A program made the position numbers and the translations under genes. This document shows, in pieces, positions 44,870 to 56,260 of a stretch of 64,000 nt of DNA. Position 1 is the first letter of the stretch, and each line of letters opens with the position of its first letter. The notes beneath the pieces were generated by a model, which made no database searches, was not told the origin of the DNA, and worked only from the letters and a program-made list of their open reading frames with translations. Origin of the DNA: Symsagittifera roscoffensis (lineage: Eukaryota > Xenacoelomorpha > Acoela > Convolutidae); NCBI RefSeq assembly GCF_963678635.1, contig NC_087062.1:66637415-66701414 (forward strand). The letters run 5' to 3'.

Positions 44870-46315
44870 ATTATATAATTAAGTGCGGGCTTCGCTATCT
44901 CACCATGTTTAAGCTTTTTCAACGTACTATTTTTGCATGTTTAAGCTATATCGTATATTGCAATGGTTAAAATTTTTTTTGATTTTCTAATTTGATTTTA
45001 GTGGTTATTTTACCGAGTTTAAATTAAGAAGCCCAATATCGAAATAGGGGTTGCTCTATTATATATTTAAGTGCGGGTTTTACTATCTCGCCATGTTTAA
45101 GCTTTTTCAACGTATTAATTTTGCATGTTTAAGCTATACCGTATATTGCAATGATTAAGATTTTTTTTCGATTTTCCTATTTAATTTTAGTGGTTATTTT
45201 ACCGAGTTTAAATTAAGCAGCCCAATATCGAATTAGGGATTGCGAATTTGGTCTCCAATTTTGAATGCCCGAATCATTTTAGCTAACGAGATACGACGAT
45301 TTTTGAGATTTTTTCAAAAGTTTTCAGAAATTTCAAATCTATTATATATCTATTATATATTTAAGTGCGGGCTTCACTATCTCGCCATGTTTAAGCTTTT
45401 TCAACGCATTAATTTTGCATGTTTGAGCTATATCGTTTATTGCAATGATTAATAATTTTTTCTTCGATTTTCCTATTTGATTTTAGTGGTTATTTTATCG
45501 AGTTTAAATTAAGCAGCCCAATATTAAATTAGGGGTTGCTCTATTATATATTTAAGTGCGGTCTTTACTATCTCGCCATGTTTAAGCTTTTTCAACGTAT
45601 TAATTTTGCATGTTTAAGCTATACCGTATATTGCAATGATTAAGATTTTTTTTCGATTTTCCTATTTAATTTTAGTGGTTATTTTACCGAGTTTAAATTA
45701 AGCAGCCCAATATCGAATTAGGGATTGCGAATTTGGTCTCCAATTTTGAATGCCCGAATCATTTTAGCTAACGAGATACGACGATTTTTGAGATTTTTTC
45801 AAAAGTTTTCAGAAATTTCAAATCTATTATATATCTATTATATATTTAAGTGCGGGCTTCACTATCTCGCCATGTTTAAGCTTTTTTAACGCATTAATTT
45901 TGCATGTTTGAGCTATATCGTTTATTGCAATGATTAAGAATTTTTTTTTTCGATTTTCCTATTTGATTTTAGTGGTTATTTTACCGAGTTTAAATTAAGC
46001 AGCCCAATATCAAATTAGGGGTTGCTCTATTATATATTTAAGTGCGGGCTTTACTATCTCGCCATGTTTAAGCTTTTTCAACATATTAATTTTGCATGTT
46101 TAAGATATACCGTATATTGCAATGATTAAGATTTTTTTTCGATTTTCCTATTTAATTTTAGTGGTTATTTTACCGAGTTTAAATTAAGCAGCCCAATATC
46201 GAATTAGGGATTGCGAATTTGGTCTCCAAGTTTGAATGCCCGAATCTTTTTAGCTAACGAGAGCGACAATTTTTGAGATTTTTTCATAAGTTTTCAGAAA
46301 CTTTAAATAACACTC
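44870..46315 (+). repeat. Tandem satellite with about 485-bp higher-order unit
   Basis: The anchor 'AAGTGCGG' occurs at 44881, 45069, 45363, 45554, 45848 and 46040, giving alternating spacings of about 190 and 294 bp. Each subunit holds 'CATGTTTAAGC' and 'GAGTTTAAATTAAGCAGCCC'. Long subunits carry an additional 100 bp starting 'GCGAATTTGGTCTCCAATTT' that is related to the next satellite. No gene is present (the frame 45240-45452 is repeat sequence). Confidence 0.9.
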
Positions 46316-46860
46316 TCTGACCTGTTGGGTCCTGTCAGAGTAATCTCAAAGATTGCGAATCTGAAAATTTGAAATTCCCAACCTTGTAGTTGGGTGCTGT
46401 CAGAGTACTCTAAGAAATAACAATTCTTGCCTCCAAATATGACTGTTCAAATTCTTGTAGTTTTCGAGATATGACGTTTTTTGTGATTTTTCCATAAAAT
46501 GTTCAGAAAACTTATATCAATTTTTTTTTCGCAAAACCTGAAATTCCCAACCCTGTAGTTGGGTCCTGTCAGAGTAATCTCAAAGATTGCGAATCTTGCC
46601 TCCAAATATGACTGCTCAATTCTTTGTAGGTTTCAAGGTTTGACGTTTTTTTGTAATTTTTTCAAAAATTTTCAGAAAACTCAATTTATTAAGATTTTTT
46701 AAAATCTGAAATTCCCAACCCAATAGTTACGTCCTGTCAGAGTACTCTCAAAGATTGCAAATTTTGCGTCCAAGTATGACTGCTCAATTCTTTTTAGTTT
46801 TCGAGATATGAAGAATTTTGTGATTTTTTCAAAATTTTTTCAGAAAATTTAAATTATTAT
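46316..46860 (+). repeat. 169-bp tandem satellite
   Basis: 'CTGTCAGAG' is at 46332, 46397, 46566 and 46734. The last three give a period of 168-169 bp, after a truncated 65-bp first unit. The unit includes 'GAAATTCCCAACC' and 'GATTGCGAATCTTGCCTCCA', and ends in 'TTTTCAGAAAA'. It is distantly related to the extra 100 bp of the preceding satellite's long subunit. Confidence 0.85.
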
Positions 46861-47140
46861 GTGTAACATTCGCCCAGAAGTACATATCGACGGAAAATAA
46901 AGCTAAGCTATAAAACGACTGGCCAGCGTCTAAACTAAGCTCTACATGCTTTTCACCGTCTCTACCAAAGCCAGTTTTTTTGGTGGTCTTTCTAACATCG
47001 GGTCGACAAAAACGTTACTGCTTTCGGCTTCGGTCAAAACACTCAGATTAACTTAATTACATGCAGAAATAGTGAGCTCATGGCTGGGTCTCAGTATCCC
47101 CAGACCACGAGGTCACTCCTAAAAACAGGGCTACTACTAC
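46861..47140 (+). other. Possible solo LTR-like segment with TATA box
   Basis: Starts 'TGTAACATTCGCCC' (46862) right after the satellite and contains TATAAAAC at 46909-46916. TGTAAC starts and an internal TATA box are common in gypsy LTRs. I could not find a matching right end or second copy, so this remains a guess. Confidence 0.2.
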
Positions 47141-47335
47141 TTATTATATTACTATTGTTTTTGTTCAGTAGATAAAAATCATCATCTCCATCCAAGATGG
47201 ATCAACCCTTTCCCCCAACTCCTAGCTTCTCATCCTTGCAAAATGAATTCAGATGTTAATTAAATTCAATTCAGGACATAATAGGGAAGCTAAAAGTTTG
47301 TATAAAGTGATATAAGTTCCAGTCCCGAGACCCCT

Positions 47336-47452
47336 CCGGATTCTTGAATCCGGGGAAATAAGACCCTTATCTTCCTTCCGGAAGGCTGTCCTCTACCCTT
47401 CACCGTTGTTTGCAACTGCCTTGCAACTATTGTAGCGCAACAATAGTTGCAA
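47336..47452 (+). repeat. Cluster of three perfect inverted repeats
   Basis: CCGGATTC-TT-GAATCCGG (47336-47353), the 12-bp palindrome CCTTCCGGAAGG (47374-47385), and TTGCAACTATTGT-6 nt-ACAATAGTTGCAA (47421-47452, 13-bp arms). Three perfect hairpins within 117 bp is unusual and suggests a structured RNA leader or the terminus of an element. Confidence 0.8.
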
Positions 47453-47562
47453 TTCGGAACGGTCTCTGCTACTTCTGCTTTTCTCCAATTCGGATTCTCA
47501 ATTTTCTCGTTGTTGTCGTCGTCGCAACTATTGTTGTTCTGATTTTATTCTGGTTTTTCTCT

Positions 47563-47910
47563 AAAATGGCCGTTTTTGACGCTTCTCAGAATTATTACGT
47601 CATCACTTCGAATTTTTAAAATCTCAAAATACCAGAATATCTTCACCTTCGTCGTTTGACTAATCGTCCCAATAACGTTGTTAATCTCTTAAAACCGTCA
47701 ATTTGGAAGGTTAGCTGCTAAAATTTCGAATCTGCGTTTTCGTTCATTCTGGTCGAATGTCACATACTCCCCGGACAGCCCGGTCAATTTCCCCATTGAA
47801 TCTCGCAATGTTCGTAAAATTGGTACAGTGTCATCGAACAGAATTTACAAAATGCACGAAATTACTTTTATCCGCGTCACATCGACTCACTGCAGAATAT
47901 AAATGGCATC
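47563..47910 (+). pseudogene. Unrecognised decayed reading frame
   Basis: From ATG 47566 the frame reads 'MAVFDASQNYYVITSNF', stops, then continues in frame with 'IPEYLHLRRLTNRPNNVVNL' and more, with roughly four stops to about 47900. The regular recurrence in one frame suggests old coding sequence. No family is recognised. An 11/12 match to the element motif (CTCCCCGGACAG) is at 47767-47778. A frame at 47410-47619 overlaps it. Confidence 0.3.
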
Positions 47911-48800
47911 ATACTACATTGCTATAGCCTGGTAGAACATACAAACCGAATGAACCGAATGATATGGTTGAACTGGATTTTGAGGGCCCCGTAAAATACA
48001 CAAAAGGCGGAAGTAAGATGTCTTAAAAGCGGTAGACGGTTTTTTGCATCAGCCTTTGGCCTAGCTTTGCTCAAGTAAAAATTCCAAAATGTACTAAATT
48101 TTCCAAGTAAATATATAAATAATGTAAATAAGTAAAAATATAAACCAAACTCTTTCACTAATCTGCACTTTGAGGATATGACTTAAGATAAAACATTTTT
48201 TCTGACTTCCAACGTCAATGCCCTGATTTAAAACTTTTTCTCCTAGGTTCTAAAAGGTGTTAGTTTGCAGGACAGTCCTGCCAACCAACAAGCTAAAATT
48301 ATCCTAATCTTCTTCCCTTCGGAAATTCTAGTTGTTATTGTCCTGAATATTGAAATTAAGGAACTCTGTGGTTAGAAAGAACAATGAAACAATCTCCCTC
48401 TTCAAGAGATTATCCAAGCCTTTCATGTCACCCCAAAGTGATCAGTTTTCCTAGTTGATTAAAAACAGTCATGCAGGCTGGAATATTTAAATATACTCTT
48501 TGCTCAAGCCTTTCTAAATAAATAGTAAGTGTCTCTAAAGCCACTAACTAAAATTAAAATGCAAATTTATAAATGCAACAAATTCTTTAATGTTCAAAAC
48601 TCAACTAAATGTTTCAGTTTTCAATTGCAACTTGGTTGCTTAGTTTCTCACTTGAGTTTTTGTCACACACATAAAACAATTCTGTGTTTTAACTTCTTCT
48701 TTCGTCACTTCTTTGTTTCTTCTTTTTTCGTTGTTTAGAAGTTCAAAAACTTCTAAATTCTTCTAATTCTCTTTCTTTTTGCATCTTTTTCGGCCATTTG
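47911..48800. other. Spacer 3' of element 2
   Basis: AT-rich, with no supportable gene. Frames at 48158-47922 (-) and 48529-48738 (+) show no domain. If element 2 has an LTR downstream of its last ORF it should lie here on the minus strand, but I could not recognise one. Confidence 0.45.
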
Positions 48801-49799
48801 TCAATGCTCCATCTCCTCCTCCTGCGACATTGACTCTGCACTTTCAGTTTCTGTGTCTTGCAACACATCATTAGCTATTCTGACGCCGTTGGAAGCAGTC
48901 CTCCAACACTTTTGCTCTTCCACCTTCTGTTTACAACAAGGTAGGGGATCCACATTAGATTCTCTGTTCCGGCAGAAGCTGTTGTGGAGACACAACGTCA
49001 CGTTTCTCTCCAAATCTTCCTTCAACATCTCTTCTTTTTCTTTTCCACTACGTTCACTTGTCCTGAAAATTCTCTTCACCGCGGTGGTCACTGCATTCCG
49101 ATGAGTCACGAAAACTCGCTTGAAAGCTCCTGCCCCAATGTCCAGCTGATACCCACTGTACACTCTGTCGTGCTTCGACATATGCTTTTTGGCATATTCG
49201 TACAACCATGCAGTCATGTTGGCTCTAAACCATGGCATCAGTCGTCTCCTTGTCCATATCTTTTTCTTTTCCATCGGAATGTTCAGAATCTTGCACATGG
49301 TCTAAAAAAGATCTAAATCTTTTAGACAATCCAGTTTCCGCAATTGTTCTCTCGTTGGCGCCTCCTGTCTATTGTTCTCTCTCTCATGAGCCTCCAGCCA
49401 CCTTATCGCCATCATAACTCCCACTATCACTATTGTTTTGGGCCGTGATTAGTCTGGTAAACCCATGGAGAGCAGCTCTCCAGAGTTCCAGATCAACACC
49501 AGATTACTACGCTTGGGATACCACCAGGTCTGCAGCAAGCAGTGGCAGGAAAACTCGTCATGTGTCAACATGATGCTCCTCCAATTACGCTTTCCTGAAG
49601 CTTCCAGTAATGGTTCCACTTCCATCATCACTCGGTGGACTTCATCATTCTCGTCTACTGTATTGTAATCTGTAACGGTTGATCCTCTCTGTTTCTGTCT
49701 CTCAAAGTCACTGAAGTTCCCACTCACGTATCCCATGAACTTCCTTCCCAGTATCAATTCCAACTCCTCCTTTGTTCTCTCTGGAACTGCTGAGAACAT
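48801..49799 (-). pseudogene. Element 2 second region: C-terminal modules
   Basis: One frame with two stops (near 49448 and 49315) runs from 49799 to 48801. It holds 'LLEASGKRNWRSIMLTHDEF', 'IVIVGVMMAIRWLEAHER' and then a basic C-terminal part ('MEKKKIWTRRRLMPWFRANM'), ending in a very acidic tail ('ESMSQEEEMEH'). The first two modules are matched in element 1 (40680 and 40855). The C-terminal part has four nearby cysteines ('LCLHNSFC', 'LPCCKQK') but no recognised finger. Function unknown. Confidence 0.55.
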
Positions 49800-49803
49800 T
49801 TTT

Positions 49804-50331
49804 TTACAGTAACTCGTAAGATTTTTCCAACATTCTCGTTGGTCTCACACACTTTGGCACTGAGAAGGCTTGATCCACAATCGTTCTCGTACTCTTTACA
49901 TCCACAGCTACAAAATGCACCGGGTATCTGCTCTTGCACATTGGAGCTAATGTCGATCCCACCAAATATCGTGCTCCTGATGGTCTACGATAAGTTTCAC
50001 TGTGTCGGATGTTCATTTCCGCCTCGATCGCTTCCCTCCATTTTCCTATGTGCTTTTACTCAGTTTGCAAAACTCCTGGGAACACTTCTACACTGATGGC
50101 TGTGACCATCTCATGTTTCTGTTCTAGATTCAATAGTGACTCTAAAGAACCAAACATGCTGTAGAATCCTAGTGCAGTCATTAGATTCACCTCGGTTCCT
50201 CCATGGCAATCTGCGATAAGTTCCGTTTCCGTCCTTGCTTTCATCACAACGTTCTCAAACAATATCGTCAACTGCTTGTGTTGTCTCTCTAGGGTTTTCA
50301 CGCAATCCAGACTTCCACAAACGTGACCCAC
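49804..50331 (-). pseudogene. Element 2 second region: module between 'YVSGV' and 'LLEASG'
   Basis: One frame spans 50331 to 49804 with a single in-frame stop (TAA at 50056). It includes 'CGSLDCVKTLERQHKQLTIL' and 'GSTLAPMCKSRYPVHFVAVD'. It is mostly deleted in element 1. No known domain. Confidence 0.45.
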
Positions 50332-50370
50332 CAGTCCATAGACTTCCGCCAGACAGCTACCAAGTTTAAC

Positions 50371-50895
50371 TCAGTCTTCTGGTCCCCAGCCAGGCAACTC
50401 CACTTTGTCTTCCCCGTTGCTCCTAGAGGCTGTTGTCATCACATTATATATGATGTTCAGGTCACGCAGGTTACAGTCTGCATTTAGTTCCCTCTGCACG
50501 TCTTGTGTCGCTCGTAGTATCGAGTCAGCATTGGGATTAGGACACCATGATGGTCTCATCAGTTCCCACACTACCATCAAGCTAGTTCTCAGTAATTCAT
50601 CTGAGAATCCCAATCCAAACTCCACTCGTTTGTCGGATTTTGGCACGGAAGGTGCAGTCACTTTTTCCTCCAAGACTAGTCCCAACTTGGTCTGCGGGTT
50701 AGCAGCGCTTTTAATCGTTACAATTCTCGACGTCCAGAACCTTAGCAACACTGCCTGTTCGTAATCAAAGAAGCAATCGCGTATGTCTTCACTCAAGAAA
50801 GGGATGTACGCTATCCCTATGACTCCGGACACGTAGCTGTATGACTTCTTCCTGTTCGGTCCACAGTACTCACTGGATTTCGGCAGTGCCGCCAT
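50371..50895 (-). pseudogene. Element 2 second region: 'YVSGVIGIA' module
   Basis: The 174-codon frame starts near the frameshift at about 50880 and runs to a TGA at 50371, after which the same frame continues. Features include 'YSYVSGVIGIAYIPF', 'EQAVLLRFWTSRIVTI' and 'VPKSDKRVEFGLGFSDE'. Element 1 has matching pieces at 39960 and 40190. Unknown function. Confidence 0.5.
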
Positions 50896-51986
50896 AGATT
50901 CTTTTTAGTGAGTCTCAACTCCTTGTTTGACAATCTCCTGATTTCGTTTATCTTCCTTACGGGTTCTAGCTCTTCAAGTTCTTTCATATTCACCCTCATC
51001 GGCTTGCTCTGATGCATATCCTGCAGTGCTAGCAAGAGTAAGGCTTTCACTCGTTCATCGCCCTCCCTCAGCATCTTGACACAGATGTTCAATGCTGGCA
51101 CTGAAATATGCTCTATCAGGAATCGAATGAAACAGAGAGCGCCTCTCCGCTTTGCGCACGCTACTGCCATTCCCTCCTGGGTTATCAGATCCCTCAGATT
51201 CGTCATCAGGAATACCTTCGCTTCTTTTGACCTTTTCCTTTCTTCTGAGTCATATTTCCCGCGAGTCAATCCCATCATGCACCAGGCGAACCTCAGTTGT
51301 AATTCGGTTCTCACGTAAGGTACTGTCATGAGAGCGTGTATTCTCGGCGTAGTCCTCATTTCATCTTCAAAGTACCTCAACACCACTGCTTTCCATGGAA
51401 GGCTCACTAATTGCTCAATCGTTTCCGCCTGCATCTCAGACGACGCTAGAGTCCCGTACGCCTTCTGCTTGAGGGTGGTGCCTTGCAACATCGTCTCCAG
51501 ATAACCTTCCATGGCACTATTGTGTTCCAGAGCCATCACATATCCTCTAGCCGGGTTTCGGTATTCCAACATCTCCATGTATCCATCGGCGGGTTCATCT
51601 ATTGACACAGTCTCCTACACTGTCAGTCGGTTATACTCCACTTGTACTAATTGTCCTGCGACACTTCCCTTTCCGTGGTTCATGGGAGACGGTTTAAAGT
51701 CTTTCATGGTACTTTCTCCACATTGGCTGAGTATCTCCATTTTCAAGGTTGCTCCAGTCAGAGTGCGGTCACTCCTGTTGGATTTATAACCTGTTGATGT
51801 TATCCCTGCCATGAGAATGGGTGGCACCGTTGCTACATCAGTTAACATTCTGTCCGTGCCAGGCAATTGATAATCACCTTGTCCCAAATCCATGACCTCT
51901 TCGACTCGTTTTCTTTTCGCTGAATTGACAGCTCTCATCGATATCTCCGAATCCACCTTCGTCTTTCCTGCTCTCCTCGGTATCAC
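50817..51986 (-). pseudogene. Element 2 second region: helical module ('ALLLLALQDM')
   Basis: A single frame from 51986 to 50817 is interrupted only by the TAG at 51609-51611. It is leucine- and arginine-rich and mostly helical in appearance ('QLRFAWCMMGLTRGK', 'VKALLLLALQDMHQS'), followed by a basic 'RKINEIRRLSNKELRLTKKN'. It could be an armadillo- or HEAT-like helical repeat, which I cannot confirm. The counterpart in element 1 is deleted. Confidence 0.45.
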
Positions 51987-51995
51987 TTTGCTGCC

Positions 51996-52955
51996 TTACT
52001 TCATCTTCATCTCGTTAATCTTATCAATCACCAGTTTCGATCGCATCGTTCCTTTTCTGGTTCTTGACAGATACACCACCTCTCCTTTATCCTCCTGCGG
52101 TGTCATCTTGATGGGAGAGTTCACTTCACTTTCGTCAGTGGCTGAGTCAATCAACAACTCACTCACTCTCCCTTCACACTCATCAAGTTTGTCAAGGACT
52201 TCCCGCATCAATGGTCGGTTGAGACCTACTTTCAAAATGGACTGGGTCCCGTAGCTCTGAACTACTGTCCAGACATCTTCCTTGAACGTCACTCTGTCCA
52301 ATCTACATCCCGTCCTATTTTCATGAACTCGGTGATGTACTTCCCACTCTTCTTTGGGCAACGTTCCCAAGAAAGGTACTCTGGCAGCGCCTTCTATTCT
52401 TCTCCTCCTCGGTGATTCCATGAGGAGTCTTTGTTCGTTATCTTTTGAATTGCCCGGAGAGCTGCTCTCCGGCAAATTCCGTTTCATTTCCATAAAGGCC
52501 GACGGAGGTTCCAGTGTCGACGTGCCTTCGTCTGCTGGCTCAGCCGCTTCCAGCGTATCCGCATTATTCTCAAAGTCACTGAAGAAATTGTTATCCAGGC
52601 TGGATATTCCCCCTGTCGATGCCTTGTCGTCTTCCCTATCTGCTTGATTGGTACCTTGTTGCATGGGTTCCTCCGTTCGACGGCTTCCTCCCTGCCCATC
52701 ATCTCCTTCTGATGTATCTTTTTTCGAGCTTGAGGGTCCTTGCTTTTCAGTCTCGGCCCATTCCGGAAATTTTGGTATGATCAGTATGCCGGCTGATTTG
52801 TCTTCCTCTTCTCCACGGATCACTTTGATTTCCCCACAGCCGAAGGGTGCCAGGAAGGTTCTCGTCTGCAACGTTCCTCCCACTGTTAACTCCTGCTTCA
52901 CACTGTTCAAAATCAGGGAGGCCTCAGGTAATTCGGCTCTGCCTCTCATTCTCAT
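51996..52955 (-). pseudogene. Element 2 second region: acidic Ser/Glu-rich module
   Basis: The 319-codon frame begins beyond the frameshift near 53030 (its upstream part reads 'KPGAFDTEWAELNLAPM') and ends at a single TAA that splits it from the next frame ('NEMKMK*'). It starts with a compact part ('GGTLQTRTFLAPFGCGEIKV', 'AGILIIPKFPEWAE') and continues as low-complexity acidic sequence. A basic 'SPRRRRIEG' follows, then a conserved stretch ('TFKEDVWTVVQSYGTQSILK'). Likely a disordered linker between folded modules. Confidence 0.5.
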
Positions 52956-53020
52956 GGGCGCTAGATTTAATTCCGCCCATTCCGTGTCAAACGCTCCAGG
53001 CTTCGGAGTCGTGGCGTTGC

Positions 53021-54136
53021 TTATTCGCCTTCTCGTCGCTTGATCCGTGTAGGCAAATAGCTTAACTGTAGTACGGCGTAATTCCTCCCCACAAAGTATC
53101 GATCCATCGTTTCCACGAATTTCCCTATCCTCCTTTCATTGGTTTCAAACGCTCTTAGTCTAGGATTTTGTACTACGGAGACTGCTCCGAGCAAAATCCT
53201 TCTTATCAGAGGGAATTCAGGGATTTCCTCTGGCAGCTTTTCGTAACCACACCAATCTTTCGTCTCTTCTCTCACCTTGTGATATGCTGCAGTGAGACGA
53301 GGAACTCTGGGCATTTCACCATTCGTCTTATCATAGGGTCTTAGATTCCAGAGCTTCGGAAATACCTCGATGTGCCCTCTCTCTACTTCTCCCATGCGAT
53401 CACGGAAGTGATCGTCAAAGTTGATGACTGTCATTTTTGGCTCTGATATTTTCGCAAATAACAGATCTTCGCTCATGAGCTCCCGCAATACGTGCTGCTC
53501 ACACCAGTTCTGCGGACTACCGTCCACTGCTGACATGAGGTTCAGGTGCAGCACCGACCTCCTGTATGCTTCCACCTTGACATCAGGGAACGCAAACGTG
53601 ACCGCTGGTCCATAAATCACTGTCACAAACTCTGTGGCTCCTCTGATCAACGCTAAGGGATCGGTCCTCATAGCCAAGCTTAGATCAGTTAGTAGGGGCA
53701 TGCCCCCAACATGTCGTCTCACGTCTTCCTCCCTCTCAATCGTCTCATATTCTCCTGTTCCAAAGCAATTCTGATGCAGGAGGTACTGGATAAGAGTATG
53801 TCTCAGACCTCTTATCTTATTCCACGAATCCGTGGCTTTCTTCACATCAAATTTCTTCACATTTTCTCTCATCTGTTCTGGGTAACGTATCAGTTTCATT
53901 AGTCCTCCCAAGTTTCCATGGGTAATCGCAATCAATGTTAGAAGCCCATCTAACCGCAAGTTCTGGATTCCTTCGGTGAGCAGTATCACCGGTCCCTTCA
54001 CGAAGCTCTCTGCTCCAACGTCACGAACAAGGCTAGTAGTTCCGCAATCGACACTTCCACTACTGCTTGGAGGAACTCCTTTATCAAGTAACGAGAGAGT
54101 TTCGGGTAGACTTTTGCCAAGAAGAACGCGGTCCAT
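53021..54136 (-). pseudogene. Element 2 second region: 'YGPAVTFAFPD' module
   Basis: The 371-codon open frame contains 'GPVILLTEGIQNLRLDGLLT' (about residues 69-88), 'PLLTDLSLAMRTDP', 'YGPAVTFAFPD', 'VDGSPQNWCEQHVLRELMSE', 'IEVFPKLWNLRPYDK' and 'EIPEFPLIRRILLG'. Each is matched in order in element 1 (37760-38610) at about 45 percent identity by eye. This is the strongest sign that the module was under protein-level selection. It does not match a domain I can name. Unlike element 1 it has no obvious transmembrane stretch. Confidence 0.65.
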
Positions 54137-54225
54137 CCGGCTCCCAGCCCTTCCAGCATGCTATCAGTCCGTTCGAAGCCTTCTTCTCCCTTTACCTTCT
54201 CAGTCCAGAAAGTTTCCAGAGTAAC

Positions 54226-54714
54226 TTAGCACACTCTGTTTACGAATTCGGCTGTTTTTTCTTCAGCATTCTCCGCCAGGTTCACCTCCTTTACAAAGTA
54301 GGCATGGATCTTCTTGATCATTACTGGGCCTTGCTCAAAAGCATCCGCACCTAATGTCGCTACTCGAGGAGTTAGATGTAGCCACTGATTATCCTCTGGT
54401 TTGTTTCTCAAAACCATCGCCTCCAAGTGAGCTCTAGTCTCCTGGGAATTTTTCCTTCTCTCTCTTTCTCCTGCTGCTTCCATTCCTCGGAACCATAAGT
54501 CGTTCGACATCGCTACGATCACTCGATGGTCGTCTCCTATTCCCGGTTTCAATTTGAGCTGTCGACTGAAGTTGGACAGTTCCAACCCCAGCACCTCGTC
54601 CAGCACCAGCATGTGTAGCGCATGGTCCTTGAATCCTCTCAATGCGTTTGAGATATCAGACCACACGGCAGGTAGCTCAGCCCTGAGTAGTCTCAGGTTC
54701 TCCATCTCTATCAT
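54226..54714 (-). pseudogene. Element 2 second region: helical module ('NLRLLRAEL')
   Basis: 162-codon frame with 'NLRLLRAELPAVWSDISNAL', 'LVLDEVLGLELSNFSRQLKL', 'GDDHRVIVAMSNDLWFRGME' and 'VMIKKIHAYFVKEVNLAENA'. Mostly helical. Matched in element 1 around 37110-37590. It follows module 2 of the hydrolase part across a frameshift near 54720. Confidence 0.55.
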
Positions 54715-54727
54715 GCGATTTGGGGCA

Positions 54728-55640
54728 TCATATTACATCATATTTCCCTTCCGAAAGCAAGACCACGATCGCATACACGAATTTCAGTCCATCCGGGAGA
54801 TGTGCATACCCCGGAGACAGCGCGAACACTGCTCTCGGTGTCATCTTGGTGAAGGACCCCTCCTTCATCGCATCCACCACTTCATCCGTTGACTCGAGGA
54901 TGTCTTTTATTGCTGGCCATACAGCATTTTCCGCCGTTGTGGGCTCTCTGAGTCTGCTCAGGAAACCTCTACTGTGTAGATGGTCATTGATGCCAGCAAA
55001 CAAGATCGTGATTGGGTTCATCTCCGTCTGTGTTTGTACTCCGATAGCCATTGACACGGATTGCAGTAGGTCCAGATCGACCGCTGCCAACATTATGACG
55101 TCCGGCCAAAACAGAGACTTGGAAGTGTGTACGAACTCTGAATTCGCTACTATCATAATCTTGGCCTTCCTCATTTCTGCTTTGTCGTACGCGGCAAAGA
55201 TGGTCTCATCTTTCTTTATCGCTTTCAATTCGCCGTATCTTTGGGCATCACCTTCTTGATTCACTTGCTTCGGGTATACTCTTTGTTTCACATGACCTGG
55301 GGGTGTCTTCAGCTGCCTGAACATCTTCACATGTTGTCCAATCGGCGCCTTCGTTATCAAAAATCTTCCAGGTCTCTCTTCTCGATTCCCCTTTCCTTGA
55401 TTCAGTTTTACGTCTTGTAACGGTCGTGCGTTCACTGGTCCCATTGTGTTATTAGAGGACAGTCCCTCTAGGTCAGCAAACCTCAAGGCAATTGTAGAGC
55501 TGAAGTTTATGCCAGCCGCTATCAACCAGTCAACTCCTGTTATCGAATACAATTCGCTGACCGATAACCTTGCTCCATTCAGCATCCTCATGGCTTCCGC
55601 TGCGAAGCTCACCGTCTGAAGGTTCAGTTTCATCAGGTCA
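54728..55640 (-). pseudogene. Element 2 second region: Rossmann/SGNH-like module 2
   Basis: Part of the 405-codon frame 55945-54728. After the duplicated linker it has 'YSITGVDWLIAAGINFSSTI', then three strand-like motifs, 'KIMIVANSEFVHTS', 'ITILFAGINDHLHSRGFL' and 'RAVFALSPGYAHLPDGLKFV', ending 'AIVVLLSEGKY'. The 'G-x-N-D-H' element resembles SGNH block III and the spacing is hydrolase-like, but the Ser block ('ANSEF') is not a proper GDS and no D-x-x-H is seen. I infer a degenerate paralogue of the upstream SGNH domain. Confidence 0.5.
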
Positions 55641-56260
55641 TCATTGTATATGTGCCATGGAGAAGGTATTGGCCTCGACCACATTAGAGAGCTCCTGTTA
55701 GGGCGTCTTTCATCTCGACTGGTCCTTGTCGTCTCCAACCTCGTGTCCGATCTAGAGGTGCTGGCTGTCTCCTCCATCGGGTTGACAGGCCCTAGTCTTC
55801 TCCTAGGGTTAATGGTCCTCCTCATTGGCGCTTCTCCCAACCAATCTTGAACGTCTGTTCTTTGACCTGGTTCGCTAGAACTCTGCTGTCTATAGTTCGT
55901 CACGCCCGGGACCGTCCTCAAGCATGTTTCCAGGCTAGGAGGCACATCATTGTATATGGTATATGTGCCATGGAGAAGGTATTGGCCTCGACCACATTAG
56001 AGAGCTCCTGTTAGGGCGTCTTTCCTCTCGACCTGTCCTTGTCGCCTCCAACCTCGTGTCCGATCTAGAGGTGCTGGCTGTCTCCTCCATCGGGTTGACA
56101 GGCCCTAGTCTTCTCCTAGGATTAATGGTCCTCCTCATTGGCGCTTCTCCCAACCGATCTTGAACGTCTGTTCTTTGACCTGGTTCGCTAGAACTCTGCT
56201 GTCTATAGTTAGTCACGGCCGGGACCGTCCTCAATCGTGTTTCCAGGCTAGGAGGCACAA
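55641..56260 (-). repeat. 313-bp tandem duplication inside element 2
   Basis: 55641-55946 and about 55959-56260 are near-identical direct copies with a period of 313 bp ('GCCATGGAGAAGG' at 55654 and 55967). Both encode the linker from 'PPSLET' to 'SPWHIY'. Because 313 is not a multiple of three, the duplication shifts frame and separates the 545-codon frame from the 405-codon frame. The few differences imply a recent event. Confidence 0.9.

Noticed and set aside
51996-52955. dUTPase-like or other nucleotide enzyme in the 319-codon frame
   Set aside because: 'GGTLQTRTFLAPFGCGEIKV' was examined, but no conserved enzyme motif is present and the rest is low complexity.
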